Positions 35,016 to 45,012 of a stretch of 64,000 nt of DNA are shown here, one piece after another (position 1 is the stretch's first letter; every line of letters begins with the position of its first letter). The translations under genes were made by a program, and so were the position numbers. This DNA comes from Flagellimonas marinaquae (GTDB lineage: Bacteria > Bacteroidota > Bacteroidia > Flavobacteriales > Flavobacteriaceae): positions 248,001 through 312,000 of the forward strand of contig NZ_RZMZ01000015.1 in assembly GCF_003992675.1 (NCBI RefSeq), written 5' to 3'. Below the pieces are notes generated by a model. That model saw only the letters and a list, made by a program, of their open reading frames with translations. It did not search any database and was not told where the DNA came from.

Positions 35016-37436
35016 ATGTCATTCAAAAATTCCATGTTGAGTTTATTACTGTTCCTCCTTGCCATACCATTTTTTGGGCAAAATATGTCGGTTGAAGGGA
35101 AGATTAAGCCTGCTTTCCAGGATTATTTTGGAAACCCCCGCATATCCATCTTCTTGCACATGAACAAAAGCACTTATGTTAGTGGGGAGCATATTTGGTT
35201 CAAGGGATATATGTATAATAGAGTGAAGGCAAAGCCCTTTAAGGAATCGGTAAATGTGTATGTGGGTATTTATGATAGTGATGGCAACCAGAAGGAAAAA
35301 CACTTGGTGCTCAGCAAAGAGGGGCAGCTGCAGGGGCAAATAGCCATAGATTCCTCTTTCGTCGATGGACAATACTACATCAAAGCCTCCACCAGTTGGA
35401 TGAAGGACTTTAAGGAGGATGATTCCTTTGTTCAGCAATTTACGGTACTGAACAGTGAACTGGTATTGGAAAACAAGGATTTTTCGAAAGCATACGATAT
35501 TCAATTTCTTCCCGAAAGTGGACACTGGGTCTCCAATGTCCAAAGTGTGGTGGGCATCAAAATAACGAACGACAATGGAACTGCAGCTGCCAATGTGGTG
35601 GGTATCATTAGGAACGAGAGCGGAGAGGAAATTGTTCGATTCAAGACAAATCGATTTGGTTTCGCCAAGGCTGTAATGACTCCCTCCGAGAAGGAACGGT
35701 ATTGGGCTTCTGTATCAAACCCTGCCGGAAAGGAGTGGAAGGTCCCGCTTCCAGCTATAGATTCGTTGGGGCTTGTACTGTCCACCAGAAATATAGCGGA
35801 TGACAGGATTTTGGTTTTGGTGGGGACCAATGCCGAGACAAAACGAGCAATTGGCCAAAAACCCTATAGTATTCTTATCCATAGGGATGGATTGCTCAAA
35901 AGTTTGGATGTGGTTTTCAAAGAAAATCAGCTTTATGCTTCCCATATCTTGGATAAGCGTGAACTCCATACGGGTATGAACATCCTTACGTTGATAGATA
36001 ATCGCGGAGTACCCCTTGCGGAGCGGCTGTTTTTTAATGATAAGGGGATGGAAAGCATTACATTGGCCACCAACGTTCAAAAAGTGGACAATGATTCAGT
36101 CCAAGTTTCCCTAGCTGGTTTTAAAAAGCGTACAACCTCCTATGCTAGTATTTCGGTGCTTCCAGCAGATACCAAGGCCTACAATTTCAATTCCAACATT
36201 TTGAGCTCATTTTTGCTCAAACCCTACGTGCGTGGTTTTGTAGAAGAAGCCGACCAGTATTTTGCTGATTTTTCAAAGCGTTCCATGGAAAACTTGGATA
36301 TGTTATTGTTGACTCAGGGTTGGTCAAGATATGAATGGGACCATATCTTCGATGCATCCCCAGAAAAGAAGATACAATATAGGGCAGGAATCGATGTTTT
36401 TGGTACCATTAATTCCAAGATACCAAAGAATACAGACCTTTTGGTTTATGCAGGCAACCAGAGTGACCCTACCATTGTTCCTTTGTCGGAACAATCCAAA
36501 ACATTTAGTCTGGACAACTATTTTGTAGAACAGGGCGAAGAGCTCAGGCTTACCTTGCTCAATAAGCGGGGAGAACTTGCTCTCCCCAATCTTTTTTTGC
36601 GGTTGGATACAGGGCAATCCACGGATAGAATATATGAACTGCAACCAGCCAAAGGAATCGAGCATGACATGTTGGTTAAAGGTTTGGGCAAAGACGAGTT
36701 CCAAAACTTTGTGCTCCCCGAACAAAACACTATTGATCTTGAAGAAGTGGTGGTCAGTGAAAATAGGACTGGCAGAAGAATTACCACACCCTTTGTATCT
36801 GAAGGTAATCTAAAGGTTGTGACCGAGGAGACAGAGGGACTTTACCCAAGACTATTGGATATTATCCGCTCCAGCGGCTTCAATGTATGGGAGATGCCAA
36901 ATACCGGTTATGAAAGGATACGTATCACAACAAAAAGACAACTGTCCTTTTCATTGGTGCAACCATCTCCAATTCTTTACATTGATGATGTCCGCTATTC
37001 AGATTTCAATATTCTGATGGATTTCCCCACATCTCGGGTGGAAAGTTATTATATAGATCGCTCTGGGTTCATGGAAGCTGGTGGAGCAGGAGGTGTTATT
37101 CGCGTTTATACCCGAAAAGAGGGGGATGTTGGTGCTGGACACTCCGATAAATTTACCCCGGACGAAAGATTTTTTACGCATACCGTTTCAAATGGGTTTA
37201 TGCCCGCAAAGCAGTACTACACCCCCAAGTACAATAATCTATCCAGTGAATCCTTCCGGTATTTTGGAAGTATTGGTTGGTACCCAGACCTCACCATTGA
37301 TAAAAACGGAACGTGTCAACTAAAAATACCCGACTATGGATACGACGAAATTGTATTGTTCGTAGAGGGAATGGACGAGGATGGAAGATTGACTTCCACG
37401 ATCGAACGTGTGATGGTATCATCCACCGCACAGTAG
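35016..37436 (+). CDS. Large periplasmic/outer-membrane protein with MG2-like and TonB-plug-like domains
   Basis: This 806-residue protein has a signal peptide (MSFKNSMLSLLLFLLAIPFFGQ). An alpha-2-macroglobulin MG2-like domain follows (about residues 45-140, HMNKSTYVSGEHIWFKGY), then further beta-rich MG-type domains. A TonB-plug-like segment starts near 575 (LEEVVVSENRTGRR, ILYIDDVRYSD, GAGGVIRVYTRK). No barrel follows, so it is not a receptor itself. Similar proteins are widespread and uncharacterised in Bacteroidota, and some sit beside outer-membrane machines. It is monocistronic here, between the receptor locus and the convergent ABC exporter. Confidence 0.7.
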   Translation: MSFKNSMLSLLLFLLAIPFFGQNMSVEGKIKPAFQDYFGNPRISIFLHMNKSTYVSGEHIWFKGYMYNRVKAKPFKESVNVYVGIYDSDGNQKEKHLVLSKEGQLQGQIAIDSSFVDGQYYIKASTSWMKDFKEDDSFVQQFTVLNSELVLENKDFSKAYDIQFLPESGHWVSNVQSVVGIKITNDNGTAAANVVGIIRNESGEEIVRFKTNRFGFAKAVMTPSEKERYWASVSNPAGKEWKVPLPAIDSLGLVLSTRNIADDRILVLVGTNAETKRAIGQKPYSILIHRDGLLKSLDVVFKENQLYASHILDKRELHTGMNILTLIDNRGVPLAERLFFNDKGMESITLATNVQKVDNDSVQVSLAGFKKRTTSYASISVLPADTKAYNFNSNILSSFLLKPYVRGFVEEADQYFADFSKRSMENLDMLLLTQGWSRYEWDHIFDASPEKKIQYRAGIDVFGTINSKIPKNTDLLVYAGNQSDPTIVPLSEQSKTFSLDNYFVEQGEELRLTLLNKRGELALPNLFLRLDTGQSTDRIYELQPAKGIEHDMLVKGLGKDEFQNFVLPEQNTIDLEEVVVSENRTGRRITTPFVSEGNLKVVTEETEGLYPRLLDIIRSSGFNVWEMPNTGYERIRITTKRQLSFSLVQPSPILYIDDVRYSDFNILMDFPTSRVESYYIDRSGFMEAGGAGGVIRVYTRKEGDVGAGHSDKFTPDERFFTHTVSNGFMPAKQYYTPKYNNLSSESFRYFGSIGWYPDLTIDKNGTCQLKIPDYGYDEIVLFVEGMDEDGRLTSTIERVMVSSTAQ

Positions 37437-37483
37437 CCAGGGTTTATATAGGAAAATGTTCCACCTAAATACGTGCCCTAACC

Positions 37484-37519
37484 TTACTTGCTATTGCGCA
37501 AGCGCCCAAATCCAAGTAA
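37484..37519. terminator. Weak hairpin between convergent genes
   Basis: TTACTTG (37484-37490) pairs with CAAGTAA (37513-37519) across a 22-nt loop. It lies between the MG2-like gene and the end of the ABC ATPase gene. It has only 7 bp and no strong T run, so it is a tentative terminator. Confidence 0.3.
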
Positions 37520-37528
37520 AGAAATTTA

Positions 37529-38206
37529 TCACTGTGAAATGATTTTACCATCTTCCAATTGAACTAGGCGGTCGGTTCTTTTAGCAAAATCTTCGTCGTG
37601 TGTCACAACCAAGAGGGATAGTCCTTGTTCCTCTTTGAGTTTTTTAAAGATATTGAACACATTGTCCGAGTTGTGACTATCCAAATTGCCGGTAGGCTCA
37701 TCGCCCATTAAAATTGTTGGGTCGTTGATTAACGCCCTAGCGATGGCCACACGTTGTTTTTCCCCTCCCGATATTCTGGAGGCGCGTTGATGGGCCAAAT
37801 GACCAATATGTAGCATTTCCAGCTTTTGTTGTGCATTACGTTCAATTTCGGCAAATGATTTTTCCCCAAGTTTTTTGGCAGGGAGCATCACATTTTCCAA
37901 AACACTGAATTCGGACAATAAATAATGGAACTGAAATACAAAACCAATATTCTTATTACGTATGCGAGAAAGCTCCTTGTGCGATTTGCTGGTCACAAGT
38001 TCATTGTTGAGGTATAATTGACCAGTATAATCGGTATCCATGGTAGAGAGGATGTAGAGCAAAGTGGATTTTCCAGATCCTGACTTGCCCATGATAGAGG
38101 CAAATTCTCCCTTTTTTACTCCAAAGGAAATATCCTTGAGGACATGGAATTCCTTTGGCTTGCGAAAGTATTTATTGATATGTTTGGTTTCCAGCACAAA
38201 TTCCAT
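37529..38206 (-). CDS. ABC transporter ATP-binding protein (MacB/LolD type)
   Basis: This 225-residue ATPase has Walker A GKSGSGKST (residues 38-46), the Q-loop VFQFHYLLSEF, signature RISGGEKQRVAIARAL, Walker B PTILMGDEPTGNLD and an H-loop VVTHDEDFA. The family powers lipoprotein release or MacB-type mechanotransmission, with no transport across the inner membrane. It is the last gene of adaptor-permease-ATPase and lies 9 nt after the permease stop. The two-component genes upstream run in the same direction. Confidence 0.93.
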   Translation of the reverse strand: MEFVLETKHINKYFRKPKEFHVLKDISFGVKKGEFASIMGKSGSGKSTLLYILSTMDTDYTGQLYLNNELVTSKSHKELSRIRNKNIGFVFQFHYLLSEFSVLENVMLPAKKLGEKSFAEIERNAQQKLEMLHIGHLAHQRASRISGGEKQRVAIARALINDPTILMGDEPTGNLDSHNSDNVFNIFKKLKEEQGLSLLVVTHDEDFAKRTDRLVQLEDGKIISQ

Positions 38207-38215
38207 AGCCCAATA

Positions 38216-39478
38216 TCAAGTTCCTCGGATAATTTTTACGGGATCAATGTTTTTGGCCCTAAGCGAGGGCAGGTAGCCCGCAATAAAGGTGGATAAAAGG
38301 GCAAAGACTATCCCGATGATATAATATGCAGGGTCGTAGTTAACAGGATATGTGGTAATCGTGGGCAATGCGTCAGTTTCAAAAGGAGTTTGATCGATAA
38401 TTTTAGAAAGTGAAAATCCAATCAATAGACCCAAAACACCTCCAACTATTCCAATAATCATGGCTTGCCCCATGAAAATGAGCTGTACATCGGTTCCAGA
38501 GAATCCTGTAGCCTTGAGTATGGCAATATCCTTCATTTTCTCATATATCAGCATATTTAGGATATTGTAGATACCAAATCCAGCTACAATGAGCAATGTG
38601 ATGGAAACTGCATAGGTAATAAGATTTCTGATGTTCGAACCTGTCTCAAACTGGGCGTTGGCTTCATTGATTCCCATGGCCTTAACATCAAACTGGTTTT
38701 GCAATAGGTTGGCCATGGATTGTGCCTTGGTTATATCCACCAATTTGATGTTGATATCCGTAACATAATTTTCTGCTTCTCCCAAAATACGCTGTACCGT
38801 TTTTAGGTTTGCAAAGCTCTGTACATTGTCCACTTCTGCAATACCACTTTGATAGATTCCCACTATTTTTAATGGGAACACGGTACCGGATACCGTACTG
38901 ATCTGTACTCTGTCTCCTGTTGATAACGACATCTTTTCGGCTAAACCTGCGCCTAATAGAATTCCATTTGCGCTGTTTTTTAAGTCTTCCGGGGAGCCTT
39001 CCACTATATTGTCCTGAAGATTGGACAAGCGGACTTCCTCCATAATATCCACACCTACCAAGTTTCCTCCCAGTTCCATGGAACCCGAGAGATAAAATAT
39101 CTGGGCCCTTAGTTGTGGGGTCGCTCCATCTACATTGGGTTGTTTTTTGAGATAACTGAGAATGGGAAGGGCATTATGGATTTTAGTTTGGCTCAATTTG
39201 GGCTTAATGGAGTGAACTACGTTGAACACATTTTGAAAATCATTGTTCAAGGTGATGGGCTGATCATCCGAGGGACGGATTTCGTTGTACAGGTGGATGT
39301 GCGGCGTTTGGTTGAGTACCAAATCATCTAGCATGGTATTGAGCCCGGTCATAAAACTCACCAAGGTAATGTAGGCACCTATTCCAAAAGTAACTCCTAG
39401 GGTAGCGGTTACGGTGGACTTCATCTTGGTAAGAAGATGGGTTTTGGCTATGCCCAGTATGATGCTCCAATTGATCAT
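38216..39478 (-). CDS. MacB/LolC-type ABC transporter permease
   Basis: This 420-residue permease has one N-terminal membrane segment (about 22-45), a MacB-type periplasmic core domain (about 50-280) and a C-terminal FtsX domain with three membrane segments (ITLLIVAGFGIYNILNMLIYEK, AMIIGIVGGVLGLLIGFSL and YIIGIVFALLSTFIAGYLP). It ends RAKNIDPVKIIRG, the usual FtsX terminus (DPxxxLR-like). It overlaps the adaptor gene by 4 nt (ATGA). Together with the HlyD-like lipoprotein it should form an envelope-spanning exporter with an unknown substrate. Confidence 0.92.
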   Translation of the reverse strand: MINWSIILGIAKTHLLTKMKSTVTATLGVTFGIGAYITLVSFMTGLNTMLDDLVLNQTPHIHLYNEIRPSDDQPITLNNDFQNVFNVVHSIKPKLSQTKIHNALPILSYLKKQPNVDGATPQLRAQIFYLSGSMELGGNLVGVDIMEEVRLSNLQDNIVEGSPEDLKNSANGILLGAGLAEKMSLSTGDRVQISTVSGTVFPLKIVGIYQSGIAEVDNVQSFANLKTVQRILGEAENYVTDINIKLVDITKAQSMANLLQNQFDVKAMGINEANAQFETGSNIRNLITYAVSITLLIVAGFGIYNILNMLIYEKMKDIAILKATGFSGTDVQLIFMGQAMIIGIVGGVLGLLIGFSLSKIIDQTPFETDALPTITTYPVNYDPAYYIIGIVFALLSTFIAGYLPSLRAKNIDPVKIIRGT

Positions 39479-40560
39479 GGTTCAGGAAAATATATGGCCG
39501 TATGTTCATCGATACCATCAAGGATTTCAACCATGGCCATGTTTTCAAGACCTAAGGTTACTCGTGTTTCTCCTTTATCCGTTAAAACCGTATTGCCATT
39601 AATGAGATATGTTTTTGGAATAACCAATGCTTCCTTCGTTTCGGAAATAACAATGTTACCTTCTCCTGAAAGCCCTGGATATAAGGTTTTTGGTGGTTTA
39701 TTGAACGTTGCCTCTACTTTAAAGGTCTGAGATCGCTCATCTTTTCTGGGGTAGATTTTGTTTACCGTGCCTTCAAATACGGTTTCGCCATAGGAGTCCA
39801 ATGTAATATAGACTTTTTGTCCCGTGCGAAGTTTGATAATGTCCACCTCATCGACCAACAACTCTACAACAAACCTATCGGTCATACCCAGAGTTGCCAC
39901 AGGTTCTATGGTATTAACAATTTCCCCAAGATTTTTGTACAGCGCATATACGGTTCCGTTTATCTTGCTGGTAATGGTGAAATCGTTGGTATTGGTAAGC
40001 GATGACCTGTAGTTGTTTTCAGCTTGCCTTAGCTGTGTTTCAAGTTCGTTTTTTGTCTGGTCAAACTTCTTTTTTAGTGCGTCCAGTCGGTTACGGGAAA
40101 GTTCATAGGCCAGCTTTTTGTTGTCAAATTCTACTTTTGATCCAATGTTTTGGTCCCAGAGCTTTTTTTGTCGGTAATAATTGATGGAATCGTTGGCCAA
40201 CTGTAATATTGCCGCTTGGATTTCATCTTTTATGCTGTTCAGTACGGCAGAGGTACCGGTGTAATTTTTTTGTGCTAATTCAAGGGCCAATCGCGCATTT
40301 TCCTTGTTCATTTCTGGAGAGGTATTGCTGATTTGCAGTAATGAATCACCCTTAGAGACCTTATCACCTTCTTCCACCCAAATTTTTTCAAGAATGCCTG
40401 TGGCCACAGAGTAGGCCTGATATAGACTGTCCGGCTGAACGGTCGCCGAAGCATAAACGGATTCCGTCATGGGCAGTTTTTGCGGGTATATCTTTTCCTT
40501 TGGCCCTGAACAAGCCAGTAGGAGGTAGGCGCCAATCACCGAAAACACAAGGTACTTCAT
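39475..40560 (-). CDS. HlyD/MFP-family efflux adaptor lipoprotein
   Basis: This 361-residue protein has a lipobox LLAC (Cys 17) in MKYLVFSVIGAYLLLACSG. Barrel-sandwich halves flank a long coiled-coil hairpin (about 85-190, rich in E, K, L and Q). A beta-barrel domain with TGQKVYITLDSYGETVFEGTVNKIYP follows. It probably links the inner-membrane permease to an outer-membrane channel that is not encoded here. It begins the exporter operon; 108 bp separate it from the response regulator gene upstream. The regulatory pair and exporter may form one functional unit. Confidence 0.9.
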   Translation of the reverse strand: MKYLVFSVIGAYLLLACSGPKEKIYPQKLPMTESVYASATVQPDSLYQAYSVATGILEKIWVEEGDKVSKGDSLLQISNTSPEMNKENARLALELAQKNYTGTSAVLNSIKDEIQAAILQLANDSINYYRQKKLWDQNIGSKVEFDNKKLAYELSRNRLDALKKKFDQTKNELETQLRQAENNYRSSLTNTNDFTITSKINGTVYALYKNLGEIVNTIEPVATLGMTDRFVVELLVDEVDIIKLRTGQKVYITLDSYGETVFEGTVNKIYPRKDERSQTFKVEATFNKPPKTLYPGLSGEGNIVISETKEALVIPKTYLINGNTVLTDKGETRVTLGLENMAMVEILDGIDEHTAIYFPEP

Positions 40561-40668
40561 GGGAACTAAGATGGTATATTCCTCAAAGTACCAACAAAAT
40601 CCCGAGTTGGGATATGAGCAAAATCAGCAAAATCTTAGAATCCCACTAAAACAGGGTCAAAACATCAT

Positions 40669-41082
40669 CTACCAATTTTCATCGTATACATCTGTTAGAA
40701 TTTCTGCCAACTTGTCCTCAAAAACAGGTTTTACCACGTAGCCGGTAACCTGTTCAAATTCCTTGGCCCGTTCCATATCATGCGGGTCATTGGAGGAGGT
40801 GACCATATAAATGTTCACTTCTCTTTCCGACAGTTTGGGCACCAATTTTTTGAACTCCGACAAAAAGCCCCACCCATCCAAATAGGGCATATTGATATCC
40901 AGCAAAATAACTCCTGGCAGCGGGGTGTTTTCCTGTGTGCAAGTTTGGATGAATTCGATGGCCCGTTCCCCATCATTAAAGGATTTTACGGAAATATCAT
41001 CGGACATATTGGCCAAGATTTTCTTGGTCACGTAGATATAGACTTCGTCATCATCCACTAAAAGGATACTGGGATTTCTCAT
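40669..41082 (-). CDS. Single-domain response regulator
   Basis: This 137-residue CheY-like receiver has the acidic pair LLVDDDE (residues 7-13), the phospho-acceptor Asp in LLDINMPYLDGWGF, the Thr/Ser switch VTSSNDP and the conserved Lys in YVVKPVF. No output domain is present, so it works by protein contact or phosphorelay. The kinase gene is 9 nt upstream in the same operon. Such receiver-only partners are common with flavobacterial hybrid-type kinases. Confidence 0.93.
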   Translation of the reverse strand: MRNPSILLVDDDEVYIYVTKKILANMSDDISVKSFNDGERAIEFIQTCTQENTPLPGVILLDINMPYLDGWGFLSEFKKLVPKLSEREVNIYMVTSSNDPHDMERAKEFEQVTGYVVKPVFEDKLAEILTDVYDENW

Positions 41083-41091
41083 TTCTTCTTA

Positions 41092-42903
41092 TTACGAATT
41101 GTTGAATTTAATTTTAAATGTGGTACCAACACCGATCTCACTGTCTACAGCAATGGAAGCGTTCATGGCCTCCAATTGGGATTTTACGATGAAAAGTCCC
41201 ATTCCCTTACCGGAAACATCGCGATGGAACCGCTTATACAACTTAAAAAGGTTGTCGCCATGCCGTTCTAGGTCAATGCCAAGACCATTGTCTTTCACAT
41301 AAAGAACTTTCTTGCCATCTTCCCAAGCGGTTTCAAAAATGACATGGGATTTTACATCGGGTCGTCGGAATTTGAGGGCATTGGATAACAGGTTGTGCAA
41401 AATGCTCCTCATATAGAATCTATTGCATTTTATGGCATGCCATTCATCAAGACGATATTCGATCGTAAAGTTTTGCTCTTTCTCATCGAGCAGACGTTCC
41501 ACAAAATCCTTTTCTACGTCCTTCAACTTTAAAAGGAGGTTGACGTTCTCCAGCTCCAGCTCCCTGTTGTTCAAAATGGAAACATAGGTTTGCACATCAT
41601 CTGTTAGGATTTGGATGTTGGACGAAATGGTTTCCAATTTCGGGAACAGTTCCTCAAACGTTTTTTGGTCTTTGGATTTGCTCAAGAGATCCACGATAAT
41701 GTTCATACTGCTCACTGGAGCCTTCAGATTATGTGCCACCACATAGTTAAAGTCTTCCAGTTGCTTGTTGCGCACCTGTAGTTGCTGGTTCGAACGTTCC
41801 ACCCGTCTGTTGGATTCATGGAGTTCCTCCTGACTGCTTGTAAGCTCCTTGTTTTTTCTTTTGAGCCGGGCTACAAAGTTTTGCTTCTCCTTTTGGGTCA
41901 TGGCATACCCAAATCCTATCAAAGCAATCACAAACAGGGTGAGTAAATTAAAAAGTATCAGGTTTTTTCGAATGGAAGCCAATCTACTGTTAATATAAGT
42001 GGGCGGGATTTCCTGTAAAATGGCCCAATCATTATTACTGACAATTTCCGCCATACCTGCATAGCGGTTCATGCCCACATCCTTTTCATAGCCGGTCCTC
42101 ACATTTTGGTAGGTCCATAGACTTCCATTTTCCATAAAAAAGGTATCCTTTTTAAAAATCAGGTTTTTCAGCTCCAACCTTTTTTGAATCATGGAGTCCG
42201 TTCCGTTCATTATATTTTGGTGTGCAAGGGTATTGTAGTCAAGATTGGAAGTAATGATTTTACCATCGGTATCCAGCAGGAAAAAGTTATCCTCGGATAT
42301 CCTCGTCTTCATAAAACTAAAAATATTGTCCATGTTAAAATTGACCACTGCCAATCCCACTTGCACATCATTGCCATCAAAAATTTGGGTCACTCCCCGC
42401 AACACTGGTTTATGGGGAACCTCAATCACGCCATTTTCTTTATTCAATTCTATGGGGCTCACGTAGACCTGACCCCTTTCCAAGGCCAATCCCCTGTTAA
42501 CGTATTCCCGGTCGACCTTATTTTGTGTTTCCATTGGAGCCATACTGTCGCGGGCTATTCTTTCAAATCGCAATATTTCGTCCCCATGTAAGTCGATAAG
42601 CCGAAATTGGTCGTAGATGGGGTAACCCTGCATAATTCTTATGTAGTTGTTGACGAAGGTAGCATCAAGGGTGTTGGTTTTTGAAAAGGCTTCAGGGAAG
42701 TTGATATCCGACCAAAAGGAAGTGATACTGATCAAATTGATACTTTGATCAATCAAGTGGTAGCTTTTATTGAGAATGTTCCGCTGCTGTATGCTCCCCA
42801 TACTCTTTATTAGGCTTTGTTTTTGCATATAACCCCAATACAAAGAGAAGATGAGAAGTGGAATGTAGAGCGCAGCGCCTGTTTTTAGTATGTTTCTCCA
42901 CAT
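41092..42903 (-). CDS. Membrane sensor histidine kinase with extracellular Cache-like domain
   Basis: This 603-residue kinase has a first membrane segment at about residues 8-25, a long periplasmic sensor region (about 30-300, with DTDGKIITSNLDYN in a Cache/PAS-like arrangement) and a second membrane segment near 313-333 (LILFNLLTLFVIALIGFGYAM). A coiled coil follows (about 340-385), then the H-box VVAHNLKAPVSSM, where His is the phosphorylation site, the N-box LHNLLSNALKFRRPD, and the G-boxes DNGLGIDLE and GKGMGLFIVKS. It signals to the adjacent receiver. The ligand cannot be predicted; small organic molecules bind Cache domains in other systems. Confidence 0.92.
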   Translation of the reverse strand: MWRNILKTGAALYIPLLIFSLYWGYMQKQSLIKSMGSIQQRNILNKSYHLIDQSINLISITSFWSDINFPEAFSKTNTLDATFVNNYIRIMQGYPIYDQFRLIDLHGDEILRFERIARDSMAPMETQNKVDREYVNRGLALERGQVYVSPIELNKENGVIEVPHKPVLRGVTQIFDGNDVQVGLAVVNFNMDNIFSFMKTRISEDNFFLLDTDGKIITSNLDYNTLAHQNIMNGTDSMIQKRLELKNLIFKKDTFFMENGSLWTYQNVRTGYEKDVGMNRYAGMAEIVSNNDWAILQEIPPTYINSRLASIRKNLILFNLLTLFVIALIGFGYAMTQKEKQNFVARLKRKNKELTSSQEELHESNRRVERSNQQLQVRNKQLEDFNYVVAHNLKAPVSSMNIIVDLLSKSKDQKTFEELFPKLETISSNIQILTDDVQTYVSILNNRELELENVNLLLKLKDVEKDFVERLLDEKEQNFTIEYRLDEWHAIKCNRFYMRSILHNLLSNALKFRRPDVKSHVIFETAWEDGKKVLYVKDNGLGIDLERHGDNLFKLYKRFHRDVSGKGMGLFIVKSQLEAMNASIAVDSEIGVGTTFKIKFNNS

Positions 42904-43398
42904 AAAGAGCTATTTTGAATCATGTCTATCCCAATCGGTACTTGGCATATTTGTAAACCTTTTGATTACTTTTTTGTAGGAGAACTATTGTTGAAGGTAT
43001 GAATATTTTCCATGAAAAATAAATCCTATCGGTTAGATGTGTTAAAAAAGATGGATATTGTAATCTATTCTTGCGTATACAGTTGCAATTATGTAGAAAA
43101 TCTAGCGGCCTCTAATGATTTGTGAAGTAGAAACAGGGACGATAGCGCCTATTGATGTTGAGAAAGGTTATCCTGCGCCCTATGTATGTATGGATCGTTG
43201 TGCGCCTTTTAGGGATTGGTCCCTTGTTCCATCAACCCTATCATGGGCTTTATAATCCCAAAGATGCTTATATTGGGCTATGGAACCTTTTTTGATTTTC
43301 AATAAAGTTAGGGGGTGGGTGCCGCGTATGTGGACTATTTGGAAATCCATTGCAAATTTGGCACATAAACCTGCTGGGCATTCAGAACTCCAACCTTG
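42904..43398. other. 495-bp divergent intergenic region
   Basis: This region separates the kinase operon from the araC-type gene. I see no convincing gene, tRNA or strong hairpin. A few 5-bp stems, such as AGGGA-TTGG-TCCCT at 43211-43224, are too weak to call. Promoters of both divergent units must lie here, but no clear TAnnTTTG box was found. Confidence 0.5.
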
Positions 43399-44388
43399 AT
43401 GAAGTATACTGCCGTAAGCCTATATCGGAAAATGATGGACTGTGCCCTAAAAGAGGGTGTGGACATGGCGTATCTCAATACATTCAAAACACCATACAAG
43501 GACTTGGAAGCCATTAAAGCGATTCCTGCAGAGGAATTCTTTGAACTCCACGAACGCTTGGATGATACGCTGGGTCCTGGTTTTTCCATAAGGGTAGGAC
43601 AGCAAATGAAGATTGAGGATTATGGGGTTTTAGGTCTTTCTTGGCGGACTTGTTCTTATGTTGGGGAAATCTTTGAGCGCTCGGAACGGTATTTTAAAAT
43701 GCTGTCCAATACCTATGTTTTTAAGGTGGAGAAGGGAAATCCCTTTTCTGTGATACATCTATTGAGGGAACCCCATCGAAGAGGGTTGGAGTTGTCCAAC
43801 GAAGCCACTCTTTCGGCAACGGTTGTGGTGCTTCGGGCCATGACGGAATCCAATATTTCTCCTGTCCAAGTTAGTTTTAAGCATAGTGCCCCCCCGGATA
43901 TCAGTAGTTACGAGAGCGCATTTAATTGTCCCATACATTTCAACCAGCAGGATTACTCCATTACTTACACTACGGCTGATCTGGAAATGCGAACAGCAAA
44001 GGCCGATGTGAGCATCAACCGCTTTTTGGTGGAGCGTGTGGAGGAAGAAACGAAAGGGTTGGAAATCAGTGCCAATAGAATCGCAAGCGATTGTAGAAGT
44101 TTGATAGCGGATGCCTTACCCAGCGGAATCCCGAGCATTCATCATATTGCTGGTCTTATGGGAATGGGCAATAGGACCTTGGCCCGTCGACTTGCGGAAA
44201 ATGGGGTATCCTTTAGGGATTTAATTCAAAAAGCACAGCAGAGTATTGCGATAGACCTATTAAAAAACACCTCACGAAGTATTGCCGAAATCGCCTTTGA
44301 AACTGGCTTTTCCGAGCAGAGTGCATTTAATCGAGCCTTTAAGAGATGGACAGGTCAAACGCCCATCGAATTTCGTAACCAACAGTAA
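43399..44388 (+). CDS. AraC-family regulator with N-terminal arabinose-binding-like (PF12625-type) domain
   Basis: This 329-residue protein has a ligand-binding-like N-terminal domain (about 1-200, of the type found in OruR/ArgR-like AraC proteins, with GLSWRTCSYVGEIFERSERYFKML). The C-terminal AraC double HTH is at about 230-325 (IAGLMGMGNRTLARRLAENG and SIAEIAFETGFSEQSAFNRAFKRWTG). The ATG at 43399 is used, not the TTG one codon upstream. It precedes a run of small membrane and redox-type genes that it probably controls. The inducer is unknown. Confidence 0.9.
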   Translation: MKYTAVSLYRKMMDCALKEGVDMAYLNTFKTPYKDLEAIKAIPAEEFFELHERLDDTLGPGFSIRVGQQMKIEDYGVLGLSWRTCSYVGEIFERSERYFKMLSNTYVFKVEKGNPFSVIHLLREPHRRGLELSNEATLSATVVVLRAMTESNISPVQVSFKHSAPPDISSYESAFNCPIHFNQQDYSITYTTADLEMRTAKADVSINRFLVERVEEETKGLEISANRIASDCRSLIADALPSGIPSIHHIAGLMGMGNRTLARRLAENGVSFRDLIQKAQQSIAIDLLKNTSRSIAEIAFETGFSEQSAFNRAFKRWTGQTPIEFRNQQ

Positions 44389-44491
44389 AACAGCTGGTTT
44401 GGCCTAAAATGTCAAAAGATTGGCAAAAAGGGTCAAGCATGGCAGACTTAATCATTCCAATTTTACACCCAGAATCAAAAACAGGTGTATC

Positions 44492-44989
44492 ATGGATGTT
44501 TCTATCAAAACAATAACGCTATTTACTTCGATTGTGTTTACCGGGTTATCGGCGGGTTTATTTTATGCTTGGTCGGTATCGGTAATCCCTGGGACCCTGA
44601 AAATATCGGACCAGTCTTATCTAGAGACCATGCAATCCATCAACCGGGCCATACTCAACCCCTTATTTTTCATTGTTTTCTTTGGAAGTATTGTCGCTCT
44701 GGGAGTGGCTACCAGCTACCACATTCGAACCGATAAGCTGGCTTTTGGCTTATTGTTGGCGTCATCCTTACTATATCTTTTTGGCACCGTTGCGGTAACA
44801 GGCATGGGGAATGTCCCTTTGAACAACGAGTTGGAAGCTATGGACCTCTCCACATTTGATTTGGAAAGAATTAAAGCGTTTAGGAACTATTACGAAACCA
44901 AATGGAATCGTTTTCATACCATCCGCACCTTTTGGGCCATAGTTTCCTTTTTGATATCGCTGATCACGGTATTTACGCAAATCAAATAA
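44492..44989 (+). CDS. DUF1772-type integral membrane protein
   Basis: This 165-residue protein has four predicted membrane segments (about 5-25, 55-75, 82-105 and 140-160). FTSIVFTGLSAGLFYAWSVSVIPG near the start and the following LNPLFFIVFFGS are characteristic of DUF1772 (anthrone oxygenase-like). The enzymatic role in bacteria is unproven. The ATG at 44492 is chosen because it begins directly before the first membrane segment; the open frame upstream encodes polar residues. It is the first gene downstream of the AraC regulator and 23 nt before the next membrane protein. Confidence 0.75.
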   Translation: MDVSIKTITLFTSIVFTGLSAGLFYAWSVSVIPGTLKISDQSYLETMQSINRAILNPLFFIVFFGSIVALGVATSYHIRTDKLAFGLLLASSLLYLFGTVAVTGMGNVPLNNELEAMDLSTFDLERIKAFRNYYETKWNRFHTIRTFWAIVSFLISLITVFTQIK

Positions 44990-45012
44990 TAATCATCAAA
45001 AAACGAACAGTC

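Noticed and set aside
42904..43398. Short ATG frames and weak stems in the 495-bp intergenic region
   Set aside because: Frames are under 30 codons with no codon bias or promoter, and stems are 5 bp or shorter.
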